From NCBI GenBank assembly GCA_964348185.1, contig CAYGBW010000125.1, positions 1 through 13,614 of the forward strand: a stretch of 13,614 bases of DNA. The letters run 5' to 3'. Shown here piece after piece: positions 7,868 to 13,470 of the stretch. The notes under the pieces were generated by a model that saw only the letters and a program-made list of their open reading frames with translations, did not search any database and had not been told where the DNA came from. Each line of letters begins with the position of its first letter. Position 1 is the stretch's first letter. A program made the position numbers and the translations under genes. The stretch comes from CAYGBW01 sp964348185. GTDB lineage: Bacteria; Desulfobacterota; BSN033; WVXP01.

Positions 7868-8212
7868 AGACAACACACCCGAGTAAGGGAAGTTAAGAAT
7901 TCACGCCCAAAGGATGTGGCTTTGATGTCTCCCTTAAAGGGGGTTACAACTGCTATGGTTGATTCGACTTGTTGCTGGAGTAGTGGAGTACTGGAGTGTT
8001 GGATTTCAGGATTTCATTGCCACATCTGCTGGAGTTGAGAACAAAAAATGATCGAACATATTGTTCTCTGTCAGACTTAGATCTTTCTATCCGATCTCAG
8101 TACTCCATTACTCCAACACTCCAATAGTTCTATCAACTGTTACAGGCAGAGCCAACTCCGCCAGGGGCTGGAGTGACCAGGCCCATCAGCAAACAGAGGA
8201 AGGAGGTTTACC
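7868..8212. other. 345-base intergenic region between the mttB-like and isomerase genes
   Basis: No gene is supported here. The stretch contains the octamer repeat element listed separately, then a small foldback at 8155-8174 built on the same ACTCC/GGAGT core, and finally a strong ribosome site (GGAAGGAGG) for the isomerase gene. I see no convincing terminator with a T tract and no clear sigma-70 or sigma-54 promoter, so it is unclear whether the isomerase gene shares the mttB transcript. Confidence 0.6.
7975..8130. repeat. Degenerate octanucleotide repeats in inverted orientation around a spacer
   Basis: Bases 7975-8014 divide into five 8-base units: CTGGAGTA, GTGGAGTA, CTGGAGTG, TTGGATTT, CAGGATTT. 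An isolated CTGGAGTT follows at 8029. Bases 8091-8130 carry the complementary form: CCGATCTC, AGTACTCC, ATTACTCC, AACACTCC, AATAGTTC. The arms 7976-7993 and 8098-8115 pair over 18 bases with a single mismatch, leaving a spacer of 104 bases. The layout mirrors the heptamer element on the other side of the mttB-like gene, but unit length and sequence differ. Confidence 0.78.
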
Positions 8213-8935
8213 ATGTACGGCTGGAGAGCGACCATCGGTTTCATGCTGCCGTCATCCTGCACGGTTTTTGAACAGGATTTTATCAAGATCACCGCCAGCC
8301 TTCCCGGCGTGATCGGCTGCGCGTCGAGAATGATGATCACGAGTACTGACGCTCAGGGGATGTATGGCATGAATACCCATATCGACAAATGCTCGGAGGA
8401 ACTGTCAACGCTAGCGCCGGATCTGGTTATTTACATGTGCACGAGCGGGAGTTTCCTCGAGGGAAATGACTGGGAGCAGGAGATTCGCGACAGGGTCAAA
8501 AGAGTATCCAAAGCGCCCATCGTTACAACCACCTCCCAATCGGTCCTCGAGGCCCTGAGGGCCCAGAAGATATCCAAGGTGGCCATGTGGACCCCCTACG
8601 ACAAGCACATCACAGAACAGGAAGTCAAGTGGCTCAACGCTAACGACATCGAGGTGGTGGACTATGAGTACGGGGACATCTTTCACAACCTCGATAGGGG
8701 CGCCCAGACCCCGGAACGAACCTTTTACTTCCTCAGGAAACTCGACCATTCCAGGGCGGACGGCATCTTTCAGAGCTGCGCCAACATCCGGGGTGTTGAG
8801 ATTCTTGGACAGTTGGAGGAAGACATACAAAAGCCGGTCATAAACTCCAGCCAGGCGACCATATGGTTTGCCCTCCGGAGTCTCGGCATAAGGACAAAGA
8901 TTTCGGGTTTCGGGAGTTTGTTGGAGAATCACTAG
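8213..8935 (+). CDS. Maleate isomerase / arylmalonate decarboxylase-like protein (Asp/Glu racemase superfamily)
   Basis: This 240-residue cytoplasmic protein starts with the pattern of the maleate isomerase and arylmalonate decarboxylase branch (ATIGFMLPSSCTVFEQDF, about 6-23). Two cysteines lie at the expected catalytic places: Cys76 in VIYMCTSGS and Cys189 in FQSCANIRGVEIL. Keeping both suggests isomerase or racemase chemistry rather than the single-cysteine decarboxylases. Maleate cis-trans isomerase, which makes fumarate, is the best named relative, but the protein is divergent and the substrate is uncertain. The start has an excellent GGAGG ribosome site, and the next gene follows after 11 bases, so the two are co-translated. 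It is the second member of the superfamily in the window and is clearly distinct from the racemase at 2159, with different cysteine contexts. Confidence 0.82.
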   Translation: MYGWRATIGFMLPSSCTVFEQDFIKITASLPGVIGCASRMMITSTDAQGMYGMNTHIDKCSEELSTLAPDLVIYMCTSGSFLEGNDWEQEIRDRVKRVSKAPIVTTTSQSVLEALRAQKISKVAMWTPYDKHITEQEVKWLNANDIEVVDYEYGDIFHNLDRGAQTPERTFYFLRKLDHSRADGIFQSCANIRGVEILGQLEEDIQKPVINSSQATIWFALRSLGIRTKISGFGSLLENH

Positions 8936-8946
8936 GGAGGGGGAAA

Positions 8947-9993
8947 ATGACAGAACCGGATCCGAAATTCGACCGATTGAAAAAAACCCTTTACGGCGGA
9001 AAAGCCGACCGAGTGCCAACCGCCGAGGTCCTCATCGACGAAGAGGCCAAAGAGGCTTTTCTCGGAAAACCCCTCAATGATCTGGAGACGGATCTCGAGT
9101 TCCACATCAAGGCCGGATACGATTACCTGCTGCTCGGCCGCAGAATATCAGGGTTTCCCCCTTTTTACGAGGCTGCCCGGTTTCACAACTATTATGCGGC
9201 ACAGAGGAGTGTGGCACACGGCACCATGAAAGGGTCTATGACCGATTGGGACGATTTCAGAGACTATCCGTGGATGAAAAAAGGGGACCTCGATTTTCGT
9301 ATATTCGACGAGGCCGAAAAACTTCTCCCCAAAGAGATGAAGGTGCTTCGATACATCGGGCCCGTCTTCCAGCTGACCTGGCTGTTCATGGGGTTTGAAC
9401 CGTTCTCCTACAAGCTGGCAGATGACCCGAAACTCGTGGATGCCATCTTTGAAAGGATCGCTGAGATCGTCTGGTGGGAATTTGAGGATGCCATCGAGCG
9501 CGATGTTGTCGGGGCCATATGGTATCTGGATGACATCGCGATCAAGGACCGGCTGATGGTTTCCCCGGGTTTCTTGCGCAACAATCTGTTTCCCTTTATG
9601 AAACGGATGGGGGATAGATGCAAGGAGAGGGGCATCCCCTTCCTCTATCACACGGATGGGGACATCAGCAGCGTCTTGGACGATATCATCGAGGTGGGTG
9701 TCAATGCGCTCCATCCGATCGATCCCACAGGAATGGATATTTACCAGTTCACCGAGAAGGTTGAGGGCAAGCTCTGCCTCGTCGGAAACATCGATGTGGA
9801 TATGCTTCAGCGCGGCACCCCTGAGCAGGTCGTGGAAGACACGAAGAAGCATCTCAGACTCCTGGGGCCCCGGGGCGGGTATGTCGTGAGCTCGAGCAAC
9901 AGTATTGTGAGAACCGTAAAGCTTGAAAACTATCAGGCCATGCTGGAGACAATCCAGAAATACGGAAAATATCCTATTCATATCACGGATTAA
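8947..9993 (+). CDS. Uroporphyrinogen decarboxylase (UroD)-fold protein, probable methyltransferase of corrinoid metabolism
   Basis: This 348-residue protein has the usual length for the UroD/MtaA superfamily and opens with a typical segment (TLYGGKADRVPTAEV at about 14-28). Downstream are IWYLDDIAIKDRLMVSPGFL (about 191-210), YHTDGDISSVLDDIIEVGV (234-252), ALHPIDP, LVGNIDV (278-284) and VVSSSNS (313-319). His235 in HTDG sits where methylcobamide:coenzyme M methyltransferases have a zinc-binding His-x-Cys; the second ligand here is Asp rather than Cys. True uroporphyrinogen decarboxylase is unlikely, because the N-terminal substrate motifs of HemE are absent and the neighbours are methyltransferase and amidohydrolase genes. 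In related clusters such proteins carry methyl groups between corrinoid and cofactor or act as substrate demethylases. The ATG at 8947 follows a GGGAGGGGG ribosome site; the upstream in-frame ATG at 8863 lies inside the isomerase gene. Confidence 0.88.
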   Translation: MTEPDPKFDRLKKTLYGGKADRVPTAEVLIDEEAKEAFLGKPLNDLETDLEFHIKAGYDYLLLGRRISGFPPFYEAARFHNYYAAQRSVAHGTMKGSMTDWDDFRDYPWMKKGDLDFRIFDEAEKLLPKEMKVLRYIGPVFQLTWLFMGFEPFSYKLADDPKLVDAIFERIAEIVWWEFEDAIERDVVGAIWYLDDIAIKDRLMVSPGFLRNNLFPFMKRMGDRCKERGIPFLYHTDGDISSVLDDIIEVGVNALHPIDPTGMDIYQFTEKVEGKLCLVGNIDVDMLQRGTPEQVVEDTKKHLRLLGPRGGYVVSSSNSIVRTVKLENYQAMLETIQKYGKYPIHITD

Positions 9994-10057
9994 GGGTGCT
10001 GGGATTCGTCTGAGAAAGGTCGTGTGATCAGGCGTTCGAACCCGGAGAGGACCCGTC

Positions 10058-11386
10058 ATGAGAACGATTATTGTCAATGGAAACGTCATTCCCGGTGACG
10101 GAGAGAGGATTTTGAAAGACCATTCGGTGGTCATTGAGAACGGGATGATTCTCGATGTGGTCAATCACCCTTTTATCCCCTACGACCCTGCCCATGAGAT
10201 CATCGACGCAAGAGGGGGACTGATCATCCCGGGAATCATTAACCCTCATTCCCATGGCGGGGTCATAGGACCCTTCAATTGTTTTGGTGAGAAAGCTCTC
10301 CCCCTTCAAAGAGTGGTCTACAACCTGAATCGACATATGCTTTACGGAACAACCACGGTGGTGAATGCCTGTGGGTGGCCCACCATGGGAGAGATTGAAT
10401 TGATCAACAAGATTCACCCCGTGAACGTTCGGGCCACCACGCTTCACACATCGACCCACCTGAAACACGCGGAATTTGTCGATGGTCAGGGGATAAAAGG
10501 GTGGCACAGATCGACAACCCTTGAAGGGATGATCGAACGGGGGGCGGTCGCCATCGGGGAGGCGGGGCCCCCCTGTGCAGCCTATGGGACGCCTCAGATT
10601 GTTCAGGAATTGGGGGTGGTCGTGAGTGTTCCCCAGGTTGAGAAGCTGAAGCGGGCCGCACTGGGGCCTGGAGTGGATCCTTCCGCATTTGACGAGGAAC
10701 GGGTCAGGACGGCCCTGAGGGAGACGAGGCTCGACTCTCTCCTTGATCCAAAGGGCGTCAGGGATCTCATGGAACGCCATGTGGTGCGCCCCTATCAAAT
10801 GACGCGACACTGTGTGGAGGAATTCGCGGATGAATCGCTGAAATACAACCTCCCCCTGCTCTTCCACAACACGCTGGACACCCGGGAAATGATGTTAGAA
10901 TTGGCTCCCCGATTAGGCAGACGGCTTATCGCCCTCCATTCCAACTACACCTACTCCTCACAAGAGGCCGTTGCGTGCGCCCGAGAACTGAAAAGGCACG
11001 GCGCATGGGTTGACATCTTCACGGGGGATGCCTTCGGAACGCAGATGTTTCACAAATCGCCTGAAGTCACCCTCGCCCTTTTCAGAGAGGGCCTCGTTGA
11101 TCTGGTTTCCACCGACTACATTGCTGGCTACTGGGACCCCATCCCCCTGGTGATGGAAAAGGCCGTCGAAGCCGGATTCATCAGCCTTCCAGAGGCTATC
11201 CGGAAAATGACCAGCGATGTGTTGGAGGCCATACCCCGGATCGGCTCCGACAGAGGAACAATCGCCCCGGGCAAGGTGGCTGATCTGGCAATTGTCCACC
11301 CCCAGAGGATCTCTGAGGTCCGTACAGTAATCATAGGCGGACGCCAGGTGGTTCGGGAGGGAAAGGTCTGCACTCCGGAGGCCTAG
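10058..11386 (+). CDS. Amidohydrolase-superfamily metal-dependent hydrolase
   Basis: This 442-residue protein has the two-part layout of the amidohydrolase superfamily. A small beta-sandwich is split between the N- and C-termini (ending GTIAPGKVADLAIV and VIIGGRQVVREGKV), around a metal-binding barrel. Metal-site candidates are His64 and His66 (NPHSHGG), Glu168 (AIGEAG), His270 (LLFHNT), His294 (ALHSN) and Asp353 (STDY). The family hydrolyses cyclic amides, lactams, imines or enamides, and enamidase, dihydroorotase and imidazolonepropionase are distant relatives. I cannot pick one. A GGAGAGG site lies seven bases before the ATG, and the gap to the UroD-type gene is 64 bases, so both are probably on one transcript. 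Next to an MttB-type methyltransferase it might open a ring or remove an amide from a demethylated nitrogen compound; that is inference. Confidence 0.9.
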   Translation: MRTIIVNGNVIPGDGERILKDHSVVIENGMILDVVNHPFIPYDPAHEIIDARGGLIIPGIINPHSHGGVIGPFNCFGEKALPLQRVVYNLNRHMLYGTTTVVNACGWPTMGEIELINKIHPVNVRATTLHTSTHLKHAEFVDGQGIKGWHRSTTLEGMIERGAVAIGEAGPPCAAYGTPQIVQELGVVVSVPQVEKLKRAALGPGVDPSAFDEERVRTALRETRLDSLLDPKGVRDLMERHVVRPYQMTRHCVEEFADESLKYNLPLLFHNTLDTREMMLELAPRLGRRLIALHSNYTYSSQEAVACARELKRHGAWVDIFTGDAFGTQMFHKSPEVTLALFREGLVDLVSTDYIAGYWDPIPLVMEKAVEAGFISLPEAIRKMTSDVLEAIPRIGSDRGTIAPGKVADLAIVHPQRISEVRTVIIGGRQVVREGKVCTPEA

Positions 11387-11545
11387 CAGGAGATTGGGCA
11401 ACGGGAAAAGGATAACCCTCCCTAGACGGGCCTATATGCGCTAACCTAATCGATAAATGTTGTCTTATTACGCGGTTCGGATAGTCTTGTTCCTTAGCGT
11501 GAGGTGTACAATATCGACTATCGAATCAGGCCACAGGCGTGATCG

Positions 11546-11629
11546 AAGGAGAGTAGAACATTTGATCTTGAAGAGCGCGTAACAAACCTTGCCGTCCGAA
11601 TTATTCGTACAGTGGAATCCTTGGCAAAG
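11546..11629 (+). pseudogene. N-terminal remnant of a four-helix-bundle (S23-type) protein gene
   Basis: One frame over these bases reads 28 residues, including the stretch TFDLEERVTNLAVRIIRTVE and then SLAK. This is very close in pattern to the beginning of the four helix bundle/S23 family, whose members start with a similar xFDLEER segment and are about 110-130 residues long. No start codon is found in frame (a TGA lies at 11540-11542), and after 11629 the family sequence is lost within a few codons and then runs into the C/G-rich hairpin repeat. It therefore looks like the remains of a gene broken at both ends. S23-type genes are common in accessory regions and as insertions in rRNA genes; the biochemical role of free-standing members is unknown. 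Confidence 0.6.
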
Positions 11630-11685
11630 GTGAATAATATGAACGCAGAAACGTCTCCTAGACAATGTTCGATTTTCCACCGTTC

Positions 11686-11709
11686 CCCTCTCCCCCCGGC
11701 GGGAGAGGG
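11686..11709. repeat. C/G-rich hairpin, probably a dispersed intergenic repeat
   Basis: CCCTCTCCC at 11686-11694 pairs perfectly with GGGAGAGGG at 11701-11709 around a six-base loop, and GGAGGGGTGAGGGGG-type sequence continues to about 11722. Very similar C-tract/G-tract hairpins occur many times between genes in some proteobacterial genomes (recalled knowledge). There is no T tract, so a classic terminator is unlikely. A weaker echo with the same CCCTCTC/GAGAGGG core lies at 11776-11806. Confidence 0.6.
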
Positions 11710-12008
11710 AGGGGTGAGGGGGACAAAAGTCTTTCAGATCAAATGCGTTTGTATTAGTTTCCGGGTTTGTTACGTCCCTCTCCCGTGAGGTGAACACCCG
11801 AGAGGGCGCTGATGGACTTCCTGGTTTTATCTATGGTCATGACAGTGCGTAATCGTTTCACCCTTCTGACTCGGCTTGCATTGATCATACCTGGAATCTC
11901 TTCGCTCAGCACCTACCGGTAGAGAAACATAGGGCATTGAACGTCGCCCCACTTGCATACCCTCACGAACCGGGTTTAACCGCTTCTTCGGCGGTTTGTC
12001 CATTCTTC

Positions 12009-12036
12009 TTGACTTACCGGTCTTTCCATCTATAAT
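12009..12036 (+). promoter_or_regulatory. Predicted sigma-70 promoter
   Basis: TTGACT at 12009-12014 and a perfect TATAAT at 12031-12036 are separated by 16 bases, close to the bacterial housekeeping consensus (TTGACA, 17, TATAAT). It is the best promoter-like match I see in the window. The nearest intact genes downstream are the antitoxin and toxin about 300 bases away, so it either drives them through a long leader, drives a lost gene, or is fortuitous. The overlapping palindrome CTATA-N7-TATAG at 12030-12046 could be an operator. Confidence 0.5.
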
Positions 12037-12045
12037 ATCGCTATA

Positions 12046-12147
12046 GAAGATCCTCTGGATCTCAATCTGCTCCAGATAATCATGGTCTCAGGTTGTCTAA
12101 TTCTCGCCTCATTCGTCTCAAAAGACTCAAGGATACAGAGGATCTTC
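12046..12147. repeat. Perfect 12-base inverted repeat just after the predicted promoter
   Basis: GAAGATCCTCTG at 12046-12057 is the exact reverse complement of CAGAGGATCTTC at 12136-12147, with 78 bases between. If transcription starts about seven bases after the TATAAT at 12031-12036, the first arm would lie near the very 5' end of the RNA and could close a long hairpin. Confidence 0.55.
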
Positions 12148-12333
12148 AGTTGTGGTCCGCGCATACACCAGGATTCTATGAAAATCATGAATTTTGGTAC
12201 GGGACAGAATGTTTTTTGTGAAAGCGCTTCGATATTGGGCTTTACAAAATATCCTCTTTCTGTCCATCATGAAATATGCAGAGAATACTCTGCGGACTGA
12301 ATTGTTAGGTGACCTTATACAAGGAGGTATTTG

Positions 12334-12516
12334 ATGTCTGTTAAGGATATTGCTAAACAGGTAATTGACACCTTACCAGATGAAGCGACCATGGATGATA
12401 TTATACATGCCCTCTATGTGAAAGCGAAGTTTGAACACGGAGAGCAGGAGATCCGATCCGGAAAAGGGATTTCCCACGAAGAGGCCAAGAATAGGCTCCA
12501 AAAATGGGTGAAGTAA
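12334..12516 (+). CDS. Antitoxin of a type II toxin-antitoxin pair
   Basis: This 60-residue acidic protein opens MSVKDIAKQVIDTLPDEATM, followed by DDIIHALYVKAKFEHGEQEI. The pattern is typical of small antitoxins that sit before RelE/ParE-type toxins and carry a LP-D-AT-x-DDI motif. The ATG at 12334 has an ideal AAGGAGG six bases upstream; the TTG one codon earlier is less likely. The C-terminal part, ISHEEAKNRLQKWVK, would be the toxin-binding segment by analogy. The toxin start lies inside the last codons (13-base overlap), the usual arrangement for coupled expression. In the family the antitoxin neutralises the toxin and often represses its own promoter. I see no certain operator close to the start. 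Confidence 0.85.
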   Translation: MSVKDIAKQVIDTLPDEATMDDIIHALYVKAKFEHGEQEIRSGKGISHEEAKNRLQKWVK

Positions 12517-12788
12517 CTTGGGCTCCATCTGCGCTGGATGATATTGACGCGATCGCAGAATATATTGCGAGAGATTCCGTAGATAGGGCAGCTCTCTTTG
12601 TAACTCGGGTAATTGAAATGACAGATCGTTTGCAAGAGTTCCCTCGATCGGGCCGCGTAATACCTGAGATAGGCGATCAATCTTGCAGGGAAATACTATA
12701 TGAAGCTTATCGTATTATGTATCGGATCCACGATGACGAGGTATGGATCACTGGGGTCGTTCATGGTGCGAGAGACTGGACTCCATGA
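12504..12788 (+). CDS. RelE/ParE-family toxin
   Basis: This 94-residue protein has the length and order of motifs of RelE/ParE toxins: VTWAPSALDDIDAIAEYIA (4-22, first strand and helix), FPRSGRVIPEI (47-57), REILYEAYRIMYRI (62-75) and ITGVVHGARDW (82-92). Members either cut mRNA on the ribosome (RelE branch) or poison DNA gyrase (ParE branch). The single helix pair and the SGR-x-x-PE motif look more like ParE, but the sequence alone does not decide. It overlaps the antitoxin gene by 13 bases, so it depends on antitoxin translation. The attC-like site begins five bases after the stop. Confidence 0.88.
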   Translation: MGEVTWAPSALDDIDAIAEYIARDSVDRAALFVTRVIEMTDRLQEFPRSGRVIPEIGDQSCREILYEAYRIMYRIHDDEVWITGVVHGARDWTP

Positions 12789-12792
12789 TGAT

Positions 12793-12870
12793 CACCTAAC
12801 CCGGCACTGCACCTGACCGCCATTCCGCTGCGCTCCATAGCGGCAGATGAGCTTTAGCTTTATCGTAAGT
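12793..12870 (+). mobile_element. attC-like recombination site (59-base element)
   Basis: The left core ACCTAAC (12794-12800) fits RYYYAAC. Inside, CTG-A-CCGC at 12813-12820 pairs with GCGG-CAG at 12840-12846, leaving A12816 as an extrahelical base, a hallmark of attC hairpins. The outer pairs A12811-T12848 and C12810-G12849 extend the stem. The right core at 12865-12871 reads GTAAGTC instead of GTTRRRY and appears after a small AGCTTT duplication, so the site may be partly decayed. Confidence 0.55.
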
Positions 12871-12874
12871 CGCA

Positions 12875-12942
12875 GGAACTTTGGGGCCATCCTCGACTAG
12901 ATTGAATAACTCTGACATGGACAGAGAAACAGGTGTCTACGG
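12875..12942. repeat. Copy 1 of a diverged 68-base direct repeat
   Basis: These 68 bases and bases 13471-13538 have the same length and about three quarters of positions in common. Both start GGAAC, share CTCGACT and AATAA, and end with GAGAAACAGGTG, then C or T, then CTA. In this copy GAAAC-GGTG (12926-12935) can fold back on CACC-GTTTC (12945-12955). It looks like a dispersed intergenic repeat; I do not recognise an element name. Confidence 0.6.
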
Positions 12943-13089
12943 GCCACCGTGTTTCTTGAAACTTTGCCTAACCAGTCAGGGGAGCTAGCGGGGAAAAATT
13001 GCCGGGTTTTCCATCAAATGCTGTGCTGGTTCGAAAGGCTTTATCGCCCTCAGCGTAGCCGGAGACGTTAGCCAGACAAGCTCAGTCTA

Positions 13090-13344
13090 ATGAAGATCGG
13101 AAACATGATAGCCAGTATTGGAATTGTTCTGGGCGTAATCGGGCTTATTTGTCTCCCATTAACCAATCCATTCCATCTGAGGCATACATTGGATCCTGGT
13201 CTACCCGCAGGGGCCGGATGGATAGCAATAAGCCTGACCGGTATCTTCACAAGACCAGGCCTCATTCTTCTTGGATTAGGCATCTCACTTTTCGTGATTG
13301 CAAAATGCTTACCTCGCAAATACTGGAAGCAGCCGTACGAGTAA
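13090..13344 (+). CDS. Small predicted membrane protein of unknown function
   Basis: This 84-residue reading frame encodes two strongly hydrophobic stretches, about residues 6-24 (MIASIGIVLGVIGLICLPL) and about 56-73 (ending LGISLFVIAKCLP), joined by a loop with several Pro and Gly (about 25-55) and followed by a basic tail (RKYWK). This looks like a two-helix inner-membrane protein. I do not recognise a family. The ribosome site is weak, so the gene is supported mainly by its composition and start. It begins 16 bases after a GTTAGCC that resembles an integron core, and small membrane proteins are common cassette cargo, but the downstream attC is not convincing. Confidence 0.5.
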   Translation: MKIGNMIASIGIVLGVIGLICLPLTNPFHLRHTLDPGLPAGAGWIAISLTGIFTRPGLILLGLGISLFVIAKCLPRKYWKQPYE

Positions 13345-13411
13345 GTGGACCTGAGACAGGCAATAATCTAAAACTGATAACAGTCAAATGCATACGTAGC
13401 ATAACGAATAA

Positions 13412-13446
13412 GGATTGAGGCGACCCGGAATCGGTCGCTTCTATCC
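13412..13446. terminator. Long hairpin after the membrane-protein gene, terminator-like but without a T tract
   Basis: Bases 13412-13425 pair with 13433-13446 around a seven-base loop: GGAT with ATCC, one mismatch, GA with TC, one G-T pair, then GCGACC with GGTCGC. A stem of 14 positions with only one mismatch is unlikely by chance in a short gap. No run of T follows, so it may be a factor-dependent stop, an RNA-stability element or part of a recombination site rather than a standard terminator. Confidence 0.45.
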
Positions 13447-13470
13447 AATGTCCAAGTGAGCCGGAAGTGA

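Larger units (their letters stand above)
11387..12333. other. Long region of 947 bases without an intact gene, remnants and repeats only
   Basis: No complete gene is supported between the amidohydrolase and the antitoxin. The stretch contains a short four-helix-bundle gene remnant (11546-11629), a C/G-rich hairpin (11686-11709), a related foldback (11776-11806), a small hairpin of six pairs (11978-11983 with 11991-11996), a near-consensus sigma-70 promoter (12009-12036) and a perfect 12-base inverted repeat (12046-12057 with 12136-12147). Bases 12063-12218 read in one frame as protein-like sequence (for example LQLWSAHTPGFYENHEFWYG) without a start codon, and continue more plausibly in another frame to 12300. 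It could be a decayed gene, but I do not recognise it. Base composition is less GC-rich than upstream, consistent with an accessory segment. Confidence 0.6.
12305..12865 (+). mobile_element. Candidate integron gene cassette carrying a toxin-antitoxin pair
   Basis: The segment starts at a GTTAGGT core (12304-12310, form GTTRRRY) and ends in an attC-like site. The first bases, GTTAGGTG (12304-12311), are the exact reverse complement of CACCTAAC (12793-12800), which is what is expected when one circular cassette has been opened between G and TT. The 5' leader before the antitoxin ATG is short (23 bases after the core) and the attC begins five bases after the toxin stop, both usual for cassettes. 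Toxin-antitoxin pairs are common cargo in chromosomal integrons. No integron integrase is present in the window, and the core at the far end is degenerate, so this could be an isolated cassette. Confidence 0.55.

Noticed and set aside
8061..8312. Plus-strand frame of 83 codons overlapping the isomerase start
   Set aside because: It crosses the octamer repeat and overlaps the well-supported isomerase gene in another frame, with no ribosome site.
10033..10050. tRNA T-arm-like sequence (GTTCGAACCC) before the amidohydrolase gene
   Set aside because: No acceptor stem, D-arm or anticodon arm can be formed around it; it contains the ribosome site region of the next gene.
9148..10164. Open frame of 338 codons on the minus strand opposite the UroD-fold gene
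   Set aside because: Shadow of a well-supported plus-strand gene, with no motif and no sensible context.
10028..10867. Open frame of 279 codons on the minus strand opposite the amidohydrolase gene
   Set aside because: Antisense shadow; the plus strand carries all metal-binding motifs.
11468..11797. Minus-strand frame of 109 codons in the long gene-poor region
   Set aside because: It runs through the C/G-rich hairpin repeat and opposite the four-helix-bundle remnant, has no ribosome site, and its composition does not look like a protein.
11978..11996. Intrinsic terminator (AACCGC paired with GCGGTT)
   Set aside because: The stem has only six pairs and the following bases are not a clear T run; too weak to call.
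12082..12300. Plus-strand frame of 72 codons upstream of the toxin-antitoxin pair
   Set aside because: No ribosome site and no family match. A different frame over the first half looks more protein-like, so at best it is part of a decayed gene.
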